In this document: positions 1 through 8,711 of the stretch, piece after piece
Layout of the letters: every line of letters begins with the position of its first letter
How positions within the stretch are numbered: the first letter of the stretch is position 1
Source: Bradyrhizobium sp. CB82
Lineage (GTDB): Bacteria; Pseudomonadota; Alphaproteobacteria; Rhizobiales; Xanthobacteraceae
DNA: 64,000 bases
Direction: 5' to 3'
Assembly: GCF_029714405.1 (NCBI RefSeq)
Contig: NZ_CP121650.1
Span: 8,809,001 to 8,873,000, forward strand
Made by a program: the position numbers and the translations under genes
The notes under the pieces: model-generated
Database searches by the model: none
What the model saw: only the letters and a program-made list of their open reading frames with translations
Told to the model about the DNA's origin: nothing

Positions 1-370
1 ACAGGCCGATGATGATCGAGGGCGCGCTGAGCAGGATGTCGTTGATGAAGCGGATCACCGAGGTCAGCCTGTCGTTACGGCCGTATTCGGCGAGATAGGT
101 GCCGGCGAACAGGCCGAGCGGCGCGCCAATGCCGACGCCGATCACGGTCATGATGATCGAACCGATGATCGCGTTGCGCAGGCCGCCTTCGGTCGAGCCT
201 GGAGGCGGAGTGTCCGCGACGAAGATCTGCAGGTTCAGACCGGCGAGGCCGTTGTAGAGCAGCGTGATCAGGATCAGTGCGAGCCAGGTGACGCCGAAGG
301 CGGCGGCGGCGATGCAGAGTCCGCGAACGACGATGTCCTTGCGGCGGCGGCGTACATAGATCGGGTTCAT
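1..370 (-). CDS. pstA: Phosphate ABC transporter permease PstA (5' part only)
   Basis: Inner-membrane permease of the PstSCAB high-affinity phosphate importer. Only about the first 123 codons are present; the gene runs off the left edge. The N-terminus is basic ([12 protein letters not shown]), then comes a hydrophobic segment at about residues 17-37, and a transporter permease core begins with a run rich in I, G and V. The ATG at 370 lies 4 bases after the stop of pstC, so the two are co-transcribed and probably translationally coupled. Identity rests on sequence character and on the pstS-pstC-pstA order. Confidence 0.9.
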   Translation of the reverse strand, partial: MNPIYVRRRRKDIVVRGLCIAAAAFGVTWLALILITLLYNGLAGLNLQIFVADTPPPGSTEGGLRNAIIGSIIMTVIGVGIGAPLGLFAGTYLAEYGRNDRLTSVIRFINDILLSAPSIIIGL

Positions 371-374
371 GACG

Positions 375-1364
375 TCACTTCCCCGCCTTCTTTTCCAGCC
401 GCAGCAGCATCAGCCGCGCTGCGGCCAGCACGAAGAACGTCAGCACAAACAGCAGGAGGCCGAGCAGGATCAGGCCGGACTGGTGCAGGCCGTCGCTCTC
501 GGCGAACTCGGATGCGATCGCCGCCGAGATCGTGGTGCCCGGCGCGAAGATCGAGGACTGGATGCGGAAGGAGTTGCCGATGATGAAGGTCACCGCCATG
601 GTCTCGCCGAGCGCGCGGCCCAGCGCCAGCATGACGCCGCCGATGATGCCGACGCGGGTGTAGGGGATCACCACGCTGCGCACGACCTCCCAGGTGGTGC
701 AGCCGACGCCGTAGGCGGCCTCTTTCAGCACCGGCGGCACGGTCTTGAATACATCGACCGAGATCGAGGTGATGAAGGGCAGCACCATGATCGCGAGGAT
801 CAGCGAGGCGTTGAACAGGCTGAGATAGGACGGCGGGCCGGCGAAGATCGCGCCCAGCACGGGAACGCCATCGAACAGCTTGATCATGAAGGGCTGAAAG
901 GTGTTGGCCAGGAACGGGCCCAGCACGAAGAATCCCCACATGCCGTAGATGATCGAGGGAATGCCGGCGAGCAGCTCGACCGCCATGCCGATCGGACGGC
1001 GCAGCCATTGCGGGCAGAGCTCGGTGAGGAAGATCGCAATGCCGAGTCCGACGGGGATGGCGATCAGCATCGCAATGAAGGAGGTGACGAGCGTGCCGTA
1101 CATCGGCCCGAGCGCGCCGAGCACCGGCGGATCGGCCGACGGCGCCCAGCGCTGCGTCCACAGGAACGACAGGCCGTATTCTTTCATCGCGGGGAAGGCG
1201 CCGACGATCAGCGACAGGATGATGCCACCGAGGATCAGCAGCACCGAGATCGCGCTGAGCCGTGTGATCCAATAGAAGGTCAAGTCGCCGAGCTTGAACG
1301 CGCTCAAGGCCTTGGCGCGGTCATATGGTCCGGCGTCGTCGACGATATCGCTCTGAACGGCCAT
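375..1364 (-). CDS. pstC: Phosphate ABC transporter permease PstC
   Basis: Permease partner of PstA in the phosphate importer. The protein has about 329 residues with six predicted membrane segments. The binding-protein-dependent permease signature is visible as [20 protein letters not shown] followed by [17 protein letters not shown] prefer the ATG at 1364; an in-frame GTG at 1373 would add three residues, and neither has a strong ribosome-binding site. The gene follows pstS after about 190 bases that hold a hairpin, and it precedes pstA by 4 bases. Confidence 0.93.
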   Translation of the reverse strand: MAVQSDIVDDAGPYDRAKALSAFKLGDLTFYWITRLSAISVLLILGGIILSLIVGAFPAMKEYGLSFLWTQRWAPSADPPVLGALGPMYGTLVTSFIAMLIAIPVGLGIAIFLTELCPQWLRRPIGMAVELLAGIPSIIYGMWGFFVLGPFLANTFQPFMIKLFDGVPVLGAIFAGPPSYLSLFNASLILAIMVLPFITSISVDVFKTVPPVLKEAAYGVGCTTWEVVRSVVIPYTRVGIIGGVMLALGRALGETMAVTFIIGNSFRIQSSIFAPGTTISAAIASEFAESDGLHQSGLILLGLLLFVLTFFVLAAARLMLLRLEKKAGK

Positions 1365-1514
1365 CTCTGCCACGCCGATCCCCTATGGTACCTTTACGTC
1401 ATCTGCATGCCGCCGATGAAGGCGATCTTGTCGACGATCCGTCCCGCGTCATTCGGGATGGCCCCGAAGGACCAGACCCGGAATTCCAGGGGATTTCCGG
1501 GATCGATCTTGCCA

Positions 1515-1543
1515 CTCGCGCTCCGGAAGTGACGGAGCGCGAG
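1515..1543 (-). other. Intercistronic hairpin between pstS and pstC
   Basis: A perfect 11-bp inverted repeat (CTCGCGCTCCG / CGGAGCGCGAG) with a 7-base loop sits 15 bases after the pstS stop. No T-run follows on the minus strand, so it is more likely an mRNA-stabilising or partial-attenuation structure than a full terminator. Such structures are often found after binding-protein genes, which need higher expression than the permeases. The functional reading is inference. Confidence 0.6.
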
Positions 1544-1557
1544 CATCAACGTCGCGA

Positions 1558-2568
1558 TCAGCTCTTGATCTCGGCGGCCCAGGTCTTCTCGATCTGCTGG
1601 ACGACGCTGTCCGGCATCGGGATATAGTCGAGTTCCTCGGCCATCTTGCCGCCGTTCTTGAAGGCCCAGCGGAAGAACTTGATGGCTTCCTGCGAGGCCG
1701 CCTTGTCGGTCGCATCCTTGTGCATGAGGATGAAGGTCGCCGCGGTGATCGGCCAGGACTTCTCGCCGGGCTGGTCGGTCAGGATCACGTAGTAGCCGGG
1801 CGCCTTGGACCAGTCGGCGTTGGACGCGGCAGCCTGGAACGCCTCGACGGTCGGCTGCACCGTCTTGCCGGCCTTGTTGACGAGGCCGGCGTAGGTCAGC
1901 TTGTTCTGCTTGGCGTAGGCGTACTCGACATAGCCGATCGAGTTCTTGGTCTGGCTGATGTTGCCGGATACGCCTTCGTTGCCCTTGGCGCCGACGCCGA
2001 CCGGCCATTCGACGGCCGTGCCCTCGCCGACCTTGCTCTTCCAGTCCGCGCTGGCCTTGGAGAGATAGTTCGTGAAGTTGAAGGTGGTGCCTGAACCGTC
2101 CGAGCGGCGCACGACCGTGATCGCCTCGGAGGGCAGTTTCACGTTCGGATTGAGCTTCTTGATGGCCGGATCATCCCACTTGGTGATCTTGCCGAGATAG
2201 ATGCTGGCGAGCGTCTCACCGTCGAACATCATCTCGCCCGCCTTCACACCCTCGAGGTTGACCACGGGGACGATGGCGCCCATGACCATCGGCCACTGCG
2301 CGAGGCCGTCCTTCTCGAGCTGCTCGGCCTTGAGCGGCATGTCGGTAGCACCGAAGGTGACCGTCTTGGCCTGGATCTGCTTGATGCCGCCGCCGGAGCC
2401 GATCGACTGGTAGTTCAGACCGTTGCCAGTCTCCTTCTTGTAGGCGTCAGCCCACTTCGAATAGATCGGGAACGGGAAGGTCGCGCCGGCGCCCGTGATG
2501 TCGGCAGCGAAGGCCGACGTCGATGCGGCCACCAAGCCAGCAGCGACGATGGTTTTGATGAAATTCAT
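1558..2568 (-). CDS. pstS: Periplasmic phosphate-binding protein PstS
   Basis: Captures phosphate in the periplasm and delivers it to PstCAB. A Sec signal peptide ([21 protein letters not shown], then ADITGAG) is followed by the PstS fold with [11 protein letters not shown], the [10 protein letters not shown] anion loop and the [16 protein letters not shown] phosphate-binding loop. The length of about 336 residues is normal. I start at the ATG at 2568, which has GGAG 7 bases upstream; the ATG at 2580 would add METS before the signal peptide. A consensus Pho box lies about 100 bases upstream, so expression should depend on PhoB and rise under phosphate limitation. Confidence 0.96.
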   Translation of the reverse strand: MNFIKTIVAAGLVAASTSAFAADITGAGATFPFPIYSKWADAYKKETGNGLNYQSIGSGGGIKQIQAKTVTFGATDMPLKAEQLEKDGLAQWPMVMGAIVPVVNLEGVKAGEMMFDGETLASIYLGKITKWDDPAIKKLNPNVKLPSEAITVVRRSDGSGTTFNFTNYLSKASADWKSKVGEGTAVEWPVGVGAKGNEGVSGNISQTKNSIGYVEYAYAKQNKLTYAGLVNKAGKTVQPTVEAFQAAASNADWSKAPGYYVILTDQPGEKSWPITAATFILMHKDATDKAASQEAIKFFRWAFKNGGKMAEELDYIPMPDSVVQQIEKTWAAEIKS

Positions 2569-2665
2569 GCTGGTCTCCATAGGGGGAGCGAAGCGCCGTG
2601 CGCGCCCGATCGCGCTCCCGCGCCGCCCCTTTAGGAGCGGTCGGTAGTGCTTTTACGAAGGTTTC

Positions 2666-2683
2666 ATGACAGTCGGATGACAG
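2666..2683 (-). promoter_or_regulatory. Pho box upstream of pstS
   Basis: On the minus strand the sequence reads CTGTCAT-CCGA-CTGTCAT, two exact 7-base direct repeats separated by 4 bases. This is the textbook PhoB-binding arrangement. It lies between the phoR stop and the pstS start, giving pstSCA its own phosphate-controlled promoter inside the phoR-pst array. Confidence 0.92.
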
Positions 2684-2710
2684 GCTTAAGCGACTGAAAT
2701 AGCGTGGATT

Positions 2711-4027
2711 TCAGCTCGAAGCCGGGGGCTTGGCCTGGGGAAAACAAGCGGTGAAAGTAGCGCCCTGTTTGAGCACGCTTTCGATCAAAAGCCGGCCGCG
2801 ATGCCGGTTAACAATATGTTTCACCAGCGATAATCCGAGCCCCGTCCCGCCCTGCGATCGGCTGTCGCCGACGTCAACCCGGTAGAAGCGCTCGGTCAGT
2901 CGAGGCAGGTGTTCAGGGGCAATCCCGGGGCCGAAATCGCGCACCATGACGCGGATCTCCGGCGAGCCGTCGGCCGCCGTGACCATGGTGAGCGAGACGA
3001 TCACCCGCCCGCCCGAGGCGCCGTATTTCAGCGCGTTTTCGATCAGGTTCTCGAACAGCCGCAACAGCTCCTCGCGGTCGCCCGCGATCATCACTGCGGT
3101 CTCCGGCAGATCGATCTCGACGTTCACCTGCCGCTCGCGCGCGAGCGGTTCGAGCCCGTCCGCAACCTGGCGGATGATCGGCACGACATCGACGAGCGTG
3201 TCGGGCCGCACATGCGCCGACAATTCGACCCGCGACAGCGACAACAGATCGTCGATCAGCCGCGCCATGCGGGTCGCCTGGGTGTGCATGATGCCGAGGA
3301 AGCGCTCGCGCGCCTTCGGATCGTCCTTGGCCTGGCCCTGGAGCGTGTCGATGAAGCCGGACAGCGCGGCCAGCGGCGTGCGCAGCTCGTGGCTGGCATT
3401 GGCGACGAAATCGGCGCGCATCTCCTCGACCCGGCGCAGCGGCGTCTGGTCGTGGAAGGTCATCAGCATGCATTTGTCGGCGCCGCCGAACGTGGTCGGC
3501 ACCGGAACCGGCGTGATGATCAGCTCCATCCAGCGGTCGACCGGCACGTGATCGAGATAGTCGGCGCGACGCGGCTCGCTGGTCGCGATCGCCTCGCGCA
3601 GCGCGGTGATGATCTCGGGCGAGCGCAGCGCGAACTGCGCAAGCTCGTTCTTGCGCAGCGCCGGCGCAAGCTGGGCTGCCGCGGCATTGAGGTGGATGAC
3701 GCGGCCGGCGCGGTCGAGCAGAACGGCCGGGTCCGGCATGCCCGAGACCACCGCGGCCACCGCCGCGCTTTCGACCGGGTTGATGCGGCGGACGTCGTCG
3801 CGCGAGGCGGCGGTATCGTGCAGCCGCCAGGGGATCAGCGCCGCCGCCGCGATGCAGAGGAAGACCGCCACCGCCCGCGTCACCGACAATTCCCCGAGCG
3901 AGACCACCACCGACAGCGCTAGCGCCGCCACGATCAGGATGATCGCAGAGTGCCGCAGCCGGTCGGACCAGGGCTGGACCGAGGGAGAAGGGTGGGCGTC
4001 GATCGCCATCGGGACGAGCTTCTCCAT
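2711..4027 (-). CDS. phoR: Phosphate regulon sensor histidine kinase PhoR
   Basis: Membrane sensor kinase of the PhoR-PhoB system. There are two N-terminal membrane segments (about residues 27-47 and 52-67), a PAS-like region (about 93-190), a HisKA domain with phospho-acceptor H213 in NASHELRTPLAALSGF, and a HATPase domain with ENLIENALKYG, DFGPGIAP and GGTGLGLSLVKHIV. The length of 438 residues fits PhoR. I use the ATG at 4027; a TTG at 4033 is in frame. It starts 18 bases after the upstream membrane-protein gene and sits just before the Pho box and pstS, which supports PhoR over other kinases. PhoB is not in the window. Confidence 0.92.
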   Translation of the reverse strand: MEKLVPMAIDAHPSPSVQPWSDRLRHSAIILIVAALALSVVVSLGELSVTRAVAVFLCIAAAALIPWRLHDTAASRDDVRRINPVESAAVAAVVSGMPDPAVLLDRAGRVIHLNAAAAQLAPALRKNELAQFALRSPEIITALREAIATSEPRRADYLDHVPVDRWMELIITPVPVPTTFGGADKCMLMTFHDQTPLRRVEEMRADFVANASHELRTPLAALSGFIDTLQGQAKDDPKARERFLGIMHTQATRMARLIDDLLSLSRVELSAHVRPDTLVDVVPIIRQVADGLEPLARERQVNVEIDLPETAVMIAGDREELLRLFENLIENALKYGASGGRVIVSLTMVTAADGSPEIRVMVRDFGPGIAPEHLPRLTERFYRVDVGDSRSQGGTGLGLSLVKHIVNRHRGRLLIESVLKQGATFTACFPQAKPPASS

Positions 4028-4045
4028 GAACAATCTGTCGGCCGG

Positions 4046-5101
4046 TCAGGCGCTCTTGTCGCTGCGCTCTCTCACATAAGCGGCTTCGCGCGCAGGGCCG
4101 GGATCGAGCTTGAGGGCCGCCTGCTGCAGGCGTTTCGATCGGGTGCCAATAATAACCTCGCGAAACGTCAGCAAGATTACAGATATGACAAAGGGCGAAA
4201 GATAATAGAGGACGCGAAACAGCAGCATTCCGCCGAGGAGTTCCTCGCGGTCCATCTGCCACAGCCCGACCAGCATCGCGGCGTCGAACACGCCGAGCCC
4301 GCCGGGGGAGTGGCTGGCGAAGCCAAGCAGCGTGGCGGAGACGAAGATCACCGCGACCACGACGAAGCCGAGATTGGGCTCATCCGGGACCAGCACGTAC
4401 ATCGCGAGCGCGCAGAAGCCGAGATCGACGATGCCGATCGCGATCTGGAGCAACGTCAGCGGGCCGCCCGGCAGCACCACCGTCCAGGGACCGCGACCGA
4501 CCACGCGCGGCTGGGTCCAGACCCAGACGACATAGGCGACCAGCGCGACGATGATGCCCATGGCGACCAGCCGGTTGAGCCAGGGCGGCAGCTGGTCGAT
4601 CGCGGCCGCAGCTTCGGGGTGATAGCTGATGCCGAGGCCGAGCACAGCGGCGTTGCCGAGCCAGAAGGTCAGGCCGGCGAGGAAACAGATCTTGGCAACG
4701 TCGATCGCATTGAGGCCCCAGGCCGAATAGATGCGATAGCGCACCGCGCCGCCGGTGAAGACGCTGGCGCCGACATTGTGGCCGATCGAGTAGCTGGTGA
4801 AGGCGGCGAGCGCGTTGATGCGGTAGGGCACATGGGCGTGGCCGATCGCGCGCGTCGCAAACAGATCGTAAAAGGTCAGGGTGAAATAGCCGGCGGCCAC
4901 GAACAGCGCCGCCATCGCAATCTGCCTCGGCTCGGTGCTCTTGATCGCCTCGACCACCTCGTTGAAGTCGATGCCGCGCAGCATGTGGTAGAGCACGTAG
5001 CAAGCGATGCCGATGACCGTCACGCTGATCACGACGCCAAGCTTATGCAGGATTTGCTTCTGGCGCAGAAACGTCATGGCCCTGCGTATGGCTTCCAGCA
5101 T
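4046..5101 (-). CDS. LPG-synthase-like integral membrane protein (UPF0104 family)
   Basis: A 351-residue polytopic protein with about eight hydrophobic segments, resembling the membrane domain of lysylphosphatidylglycerol synthase (MprF/YbhN type). The conserved stretch SYSIGHNVGASVFTGGAVRYR and the later SHSPGGLGVFDAAML are typical of that family. There is no C-terminal aminoacyl-transferase domain, so it is a flippase-like or uncharacterised membrane protein and not a full MprF. GAGG lies 5 bases before the ATG. The stop is 18 bases before phoR, so the two may be co-transcribed. Confidence 0.85.
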   Translation of the reverse strand: MLEAIRRAMTFLRQKQILHKLGVVISVTVIGIACYVLYHMLRGIDFNEVVEAIKSTEPRQIAMAALFVAAGYFTLTFYDLFATRAIGHAHVPYRINALAAFTSYSIGHNVGASVFTGGAVRYRIYSAWGLNAIDVAKICFLAGLTFWLGNAAVLGLGISYHPEAAAAIDQLPPWLNRLVAMGIIVALVAYVVWVWTQPRVVGRGPWTVVLPGGPLTLLQIAIGIVDLGFCALAMYVLVPDEPNLGFVVVAVIFVSATLLGFASHSPGGLGVFDAAMLVGLWQMDREELLGGMLLFRVLYYLSPFVISVILLTFREVIIGTRSKRLQQAALKLDPGPAREAAYVRERSDKSA

Positions 5102-5544
5102 CTAGACCTCGAACAACGCTTCCTCGGCCGGCGAACTGGCGGACGTGGCGCCGGCTCCAGCTTCGCGCATGCCCCCCGCCCCTCCAGTAGCGCGTTTTGG
5201 GCCGGAGTGGAATTCGCCAATACGCACAAAAACGCGTTTCTTCAATATTTTAGACGGGTATCCGCGCTTGTCCTGCATCGTTTGGCTCTTTCCCGCCACG
5301 GCCCTCTGCCGAATCTCTATCGCGATGCTGCGTATGGGCCATGAAATTTTGATGATTTCAGCCCGGCACTGTTCCACCGCGGCTTAAGCCGGCGTCAATC
5401 CTTGGGCCCGCGATCGGCGGTGGGAAGGCAGGCCAGGACGCGGTTTTGGTCTGCGCCGGAGCGTCGCGGCCGTGCGCGGCGCCCAGGGCGCAGTACCAGG
5501 GCAGTCAGCGCGCCCTTGGGATAGGCAGGGTGCAAGCGCTGGCC
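5102..5544. other. Intergenic region without a convincing gene
   Basis: About 440 bases between two minus-strand genes. The part around 5220-5260 is relatively AT-rich and may hold the promoter for the membrane protein downstream. A 91-codon minus-strand reading frame (5102-5377) ends exactly at the next start codon, but its composition is mixed and no motif is visible, so I do not call it. Confidence 0.5.
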
Positions 5545-5841
5545 TCAGGCCACTGGCGCGCTGCGCGAGACCACCCAGTCGCGCAGGCATGCGCCAATGG
5601 TGCAGCCGACGAGATAGCAGCCGAACATGGTCAGGCCGAGGTCGAGCCAATAGCCAAATCGGCCGGGGATCACACGGGCGAGCGAGGCCGCGACCAGTGC
5701 GGCCGCGAGGACCGCGAGCCAGCGCGCCAGCACCTTCGAGGTGCCGTTGCCGCGCTGGACCACCGATATCCATCCCATCGCCAGGCCGAGCAGCAGCGAT
5801 CCGACCAGCCAACCCCAATGGAACGACAGCAGAAAGGACAT
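5545..5841 (-). CDS. Small membrane protein, unknown function
   Basis: A 98-residue protein with three hydrophobic segments (about 7-27, 38-58 and 66-86) and a short charged C-terminus. The ATG directly follows the TGA of the upstream BON/OmpA gene (TGA-ATG junction), so translation is almost certainly coupled and the two products may act together in the envelope. I do not recognise the family. Confidence 0.75.
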   Translation of the reverse strand: MSFLLSFHWGWLVGSLLLGLAMGWISVVQRGNGTSKVLARWLAVLAAALVAASLARVIPGRFGYWLDLGLTMFGCYLVGCTIGACLRDWVVSRSAPVA

Positions 5842-7236
5842 TCATCTCACCAGAAATTCGATGCGGCGGTTTTGCGCCCTGCCTTCGTCGGTCTCGTTCC
5901 CGGCCACCGGCTGGGTGCTGCCATAGCCGACCGCTGTAAAGCGATCGGCCGGAAGGCCCGCCTTGACGAGATAGTCGATCACGGCCTGGGCGCGCTTCTC
6001 CGACAGCGCCTGGTTGAAGGCGTCCTCGCCGTCGGAATCGGTGTGGCCGGCAACCTCGATGGTGGCATTCGGGCAGCGCAGCGCCGTTTCGATGAGGTGA
6101 TCGAGCAGTCCTGCGGAGTCCGGGTCGATCGTGGCACGCTTCGGCTCGAAGCGGATCTTGCCCTTGGTCAGGAGCTCGGAGAACAGCTGCTGACAGACGG
6201 TGCCATCGACCGGACCTGCCGCGGGCTTCACGGTGATTTCCGGCTTGTACTGCCAGGTCTTGGGAAAATCCTTGCCGAGGCCGGCGCGGATATCGGCGGC
6301 CGCGCCCTCATAGAGCGCATCGCCCGACAGCTTCACATCGCGATCCGTCACCACCAGCGTGCCGGTCGAGAGCCGTGACAGAGCCCCAAGCGCGGCGACC
6401 ACCGAATTGCCGAACGAAGCAGGCGCGCCGATGCTGGCCTTGAGATTGTCGACGACCTTCTCGCCGAAGAATTTTCGCCCCGCCGCCGTTGCGATGGCCG
6501 CGTGGATAGTGTTGTCGGGGACGTAGCCGGTCAGCGTCACGGTCGCGGCGACCGGATCCTTGTAGGCCTGGAAGATGTAAGGCGGCGCCTTGATGTCGTT
6601 GGTCGCAACCGAAAAACCTTCGGGCAGGTTCTTCAGCGCCGCCGCAATGGCTTCGCGGCCGCCGAGCTCGCGCGCCATGCCGGACAGGCTGACATTGGCG
6701 TCGGAGATCGTGATCTTGCCATCCTTGAGCTTGCCGACCTGGTCGAGCAGAAGCATCGCGGCATTCTCGAAGCGCGGCGGCGCGCCGCGTGCCAATCCCA
6801 TCTGATCGGCGACCTCGATGCCACCAAGGTCCTTGCGGGCGGCCTCCACCAGCCGGCCCTTGACCGCCGGGAGCGGCGCGCTACCGGACAGGGTGACCCG
6901 GACGACATCCCGTTCCGCGTTCCAGACGAAAGGCTTGGCCTCGGGAACCAGCCGGGTCTGATCGTCGACCAGGCGCACGCCCGGCACGGTTTCCACCGCC
7001 ATGACGGCGTCGCGCCGCCCCTCCTCGGAGAACGCTTCGGCCGCAAAAGTGACGTCGCGGCCGGCCACCGCGATCCGGGTCTTGTCCAGAACGGTATTCT
7101 TGAGCGCTGCGAGGGAGCGGGCAGACAAATCGGCTTCCAGCGGCAAGGTGTTATTCCAGCCCGCAATTCCCCACATGACGGCCAAGGGGATCAGCCCCGG
7201 CCACCATTTGCTGGCCCACCTGAAAAGCTTCTGCAT
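5842..7236 (-). CDS. BON-domain and OmpA-family envelope protein
   Basis: A peptidoglycan-associated envelope protein of about 464 residues. A membrane segment near the N-terminus (PGLIPLAVMWGIAGW) is followed by several repeats resembling BON domains (pattern V-x-L-x-G-x-V/A-P), and the last 120 residues are an OmpA C-terminal domain with TIEVAGHTDSDGEDAFNQAL, LSEKRAQAVIDYL and a final RAQNRRIEF motif that binds peptidoglycan. I choose the ATG at 7236 (MQKLFRWASKWW), because the 12 residues of the longer frame look non-native. It is followed immediately by the small membrane protein. Confidence 0.88.
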   Translation of the reverse strand: MQKLFRWASKWWPGLIPLAVMWGIAGWNNTLPLEADLSARSLAALKNTVLDKTRIAVAGRDVTFAAEAFSEEGRRDAVMAVETVPGVRLVDDQTRLVPEAKPFVWNAERDVVRVTLSGSAPLPAVKGRLVEAARKDLGGIEVADQMGLARGAPPRFENAAMLLLDQVGKLKDGKITISDANVSLSGMARELGGREAIAAALKNLPEGFSVATNDIKAPPYIFQAYKDPVAATVTLTGYVPDNTIHAAIATAAGRKFFGEKVVDNLKASIGAPASFGNSVVAALGALSRLSTGTLVVTDRDVKLSGDALYEGAAADIRAGLGKDFPKTWQYKPEITVKPAAGPVDGTVCQQLFSELLTKGKIRFEPKRATIDPDSAGLLDHLIETALRCPNATIEVAGHTDSDGEDAFNQALSEKRAQAVIDYLVKAGLPADRFTAVGYGSTQPVAGNETDEGRAQNRRIEFLVR

Positions 7237-7400
7237 TCGACGACCCGAACTCTGGAACCGGAGACAAAACAAACCCTTGGCGGGCTGTCAAACCGGAAAT
7301 GACGGCCTTGTGAAGGCTCGAAGCGAGCAACCGGACTAACTTTTTCTTCAAGGGTTCCCCCCTAGGTTGACCATGGAATGCCGGGGTCAACCAGCCTTCG

Positions 7401-8459
7401 ATGAAACAACTGCGCAACAACGTCATCCGCGTCGGGCTGGAAGCACTCTATTTCAGCGGGGCGCACCATCTGCTGCGGCCGCTGCTCGCCGGCGTCGGCG
7501 CCATTTTCATGCTGCACCATGTGCGGCCGCCCCGGGAGGATGCGTTCCAGCCCAACCGGCATCTCGAAGTCACGCCGGACTTCCTGCGCGCCACGCTGTG
7601 CCATTTGCGCTCGCATGACATCGACATCGTCTCGATGGACGAGTTGCATGAGCGGCTCGCGCAGGGCCGGTTCACCCCCCGCTTCGCTGCCTTCACGCTG
7701 GACGACGGCTACCGCGACAACCGGGATTTTGCGCTCCCCCTGCTATGCGAATTCGGCGCGCCGGCGACCATTTATGTCGCGAGCGATTTCGCCGAGGGCA
7801 CCGGATGTCTCTGGTGGATCGCGCTCGAGGCCATCGTCGCCAAGGCGGGCCACATCGACGTGCAGATCGGCCACGCCGCGCTCCGTCTCGACACCACGAC
7901 CGCGCATGCGAAACAGGCGGCGTTCGAGCGCCTGCATGACTGGCTACGCGCATTGCCGGGCGAGGACGACCTCGAGCGCGAGATCACGGCGCTCTGCACC
8001 AAATACGACGTCGACATGGCCGCATTGTGCCGCGAGCTCTGCCTGTCCTGGAACGAGCTGAAGGCTCTGGCTGCCGATCCGCTGGTGACGGTCGGCGCCC
8101 ACACCATCACCCATTGCAACCTCGCCAAGCAGAGCGAGGAGATCGCCACGCAGGAGATGGCCTTGAGCCGCGCGCGGATCGAGCATGCGCTCGGGCGCCC
8201 CGTGCAGCACTTCGCCTACCCCTATGGCGACCGCCATGCCGCGGGCGAACGCGAATTCGCGCTGGCCGGGGCCAGCGGCTTCAAGACTGCGGTGACGACG
8301 CGCCCCGGCATGCTGTTCGCCGAGAATGCCGGCCATTCGACCGCGCTGCCGCGCGTCTCGCTCAACGGCAACTACCAGGACGCCCGCATCCTGCCAGTGC
8401 TGACCTCGGGTGCCGCCACCGCAATGTGGAACGGCTTTCGCCGGTTTGCCGCGGCCTGA
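7401..8459 (+). CDS. Polysaccharide deacetylase family protein (NodB-like fold)
   Basis: Probably removes acetyl groups from a surface or extracellular polysaccharide. The metal-dependent deacetylase motifs are present: FTLDDGYRDN with D101/D102, and GAHTITHCNL with metal ligands H234 and H238, followed by FAYPYGDRHA. At 352 residues it is longer than NodB, with an insert between the two motifs. There is no clear signal peptide, so the location is uncertain. It is convergent with boxB and divergent from the OmpA-type gene. Confidence 0.85.
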   Translation: MKQLRNNVIRVGLEALYFSGAHHLLRPLLAGVGAIFMLHHVRPPREDAFQPNRHLEVTPDFLRATLCHLRSHDIDIVSMDELHERLAQGRFTPRFAAFTLDDGYRDNRDFALPLLCEFGAPATIYVASDFAEGTGCLWWIALEAIVAKAGHIDVQIGHAALRLDTTTAHAKQAAFERLHDWLRALPGEDDLEREITALCTKYDVDMAALCRELCLSWNELKALAADPLVTVGAHTITHCNLAKQSEEIATQEMALSRARIEHALGRPVQHFAYPYGDRHAAGEREFALAGASGFKTAVTTRPGMLFAENAGHSTALPRVSLNGNYQDARILPVLTSGAATAMWNGFRRFAAA

Positions 8460-8557
8460 GTTTCAATCCTGGCCTGGTGCGCAATTGCGCAGGGGCCGGG
8501 ACGACACCGAGTAAGTTGGACTGCGGTCCTTAACCCTGCACTCACGCCAAACCGGGC

Positions 8558-8672
8558 ATCATGCCCCCGCGAAAGCGGGGCATCGCCGCGGCTTCTCCGT
8601 ATCCACGCGTCCGCATCCAGGCGCTGGCTCTGGAAGACTGTCATCACGCGCTTTCGCGACCGACGACGGTCT
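8558..8672. repeat. Palindromic intergenic repeat, degenerate copy
   Basis: Starts with a GC hairpin (CCCCGCGAAAGCGGGG), contains CGCCGCGGC and TCTGGAA, and ends with a second hairpin around CGCTTTCGCG. The same order of parts is seen at 19870-19969, so both are copies of one element. It lies between convergent genes. Confidence 0.55.
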
Positions 8673-8711
8673 TCGATACGGTAACGGGCGACGAGCGTCG
8701 GGCGCCGGTCA

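Noticed and set aside
3950..5344. A 464-codon open frame on the plus strand
   Set aside because: Antisense to the LPG-synthase-like membrane protein and spans its promoter; no recognisable motif.
5102..5377. 91-codon minus-strand frame ending at the start of the membrane protein gene
   Set aside because: No motif, uneven composition and an AT-rich promoter-like stretch inside; the match of its stop to the next start is probably chance.
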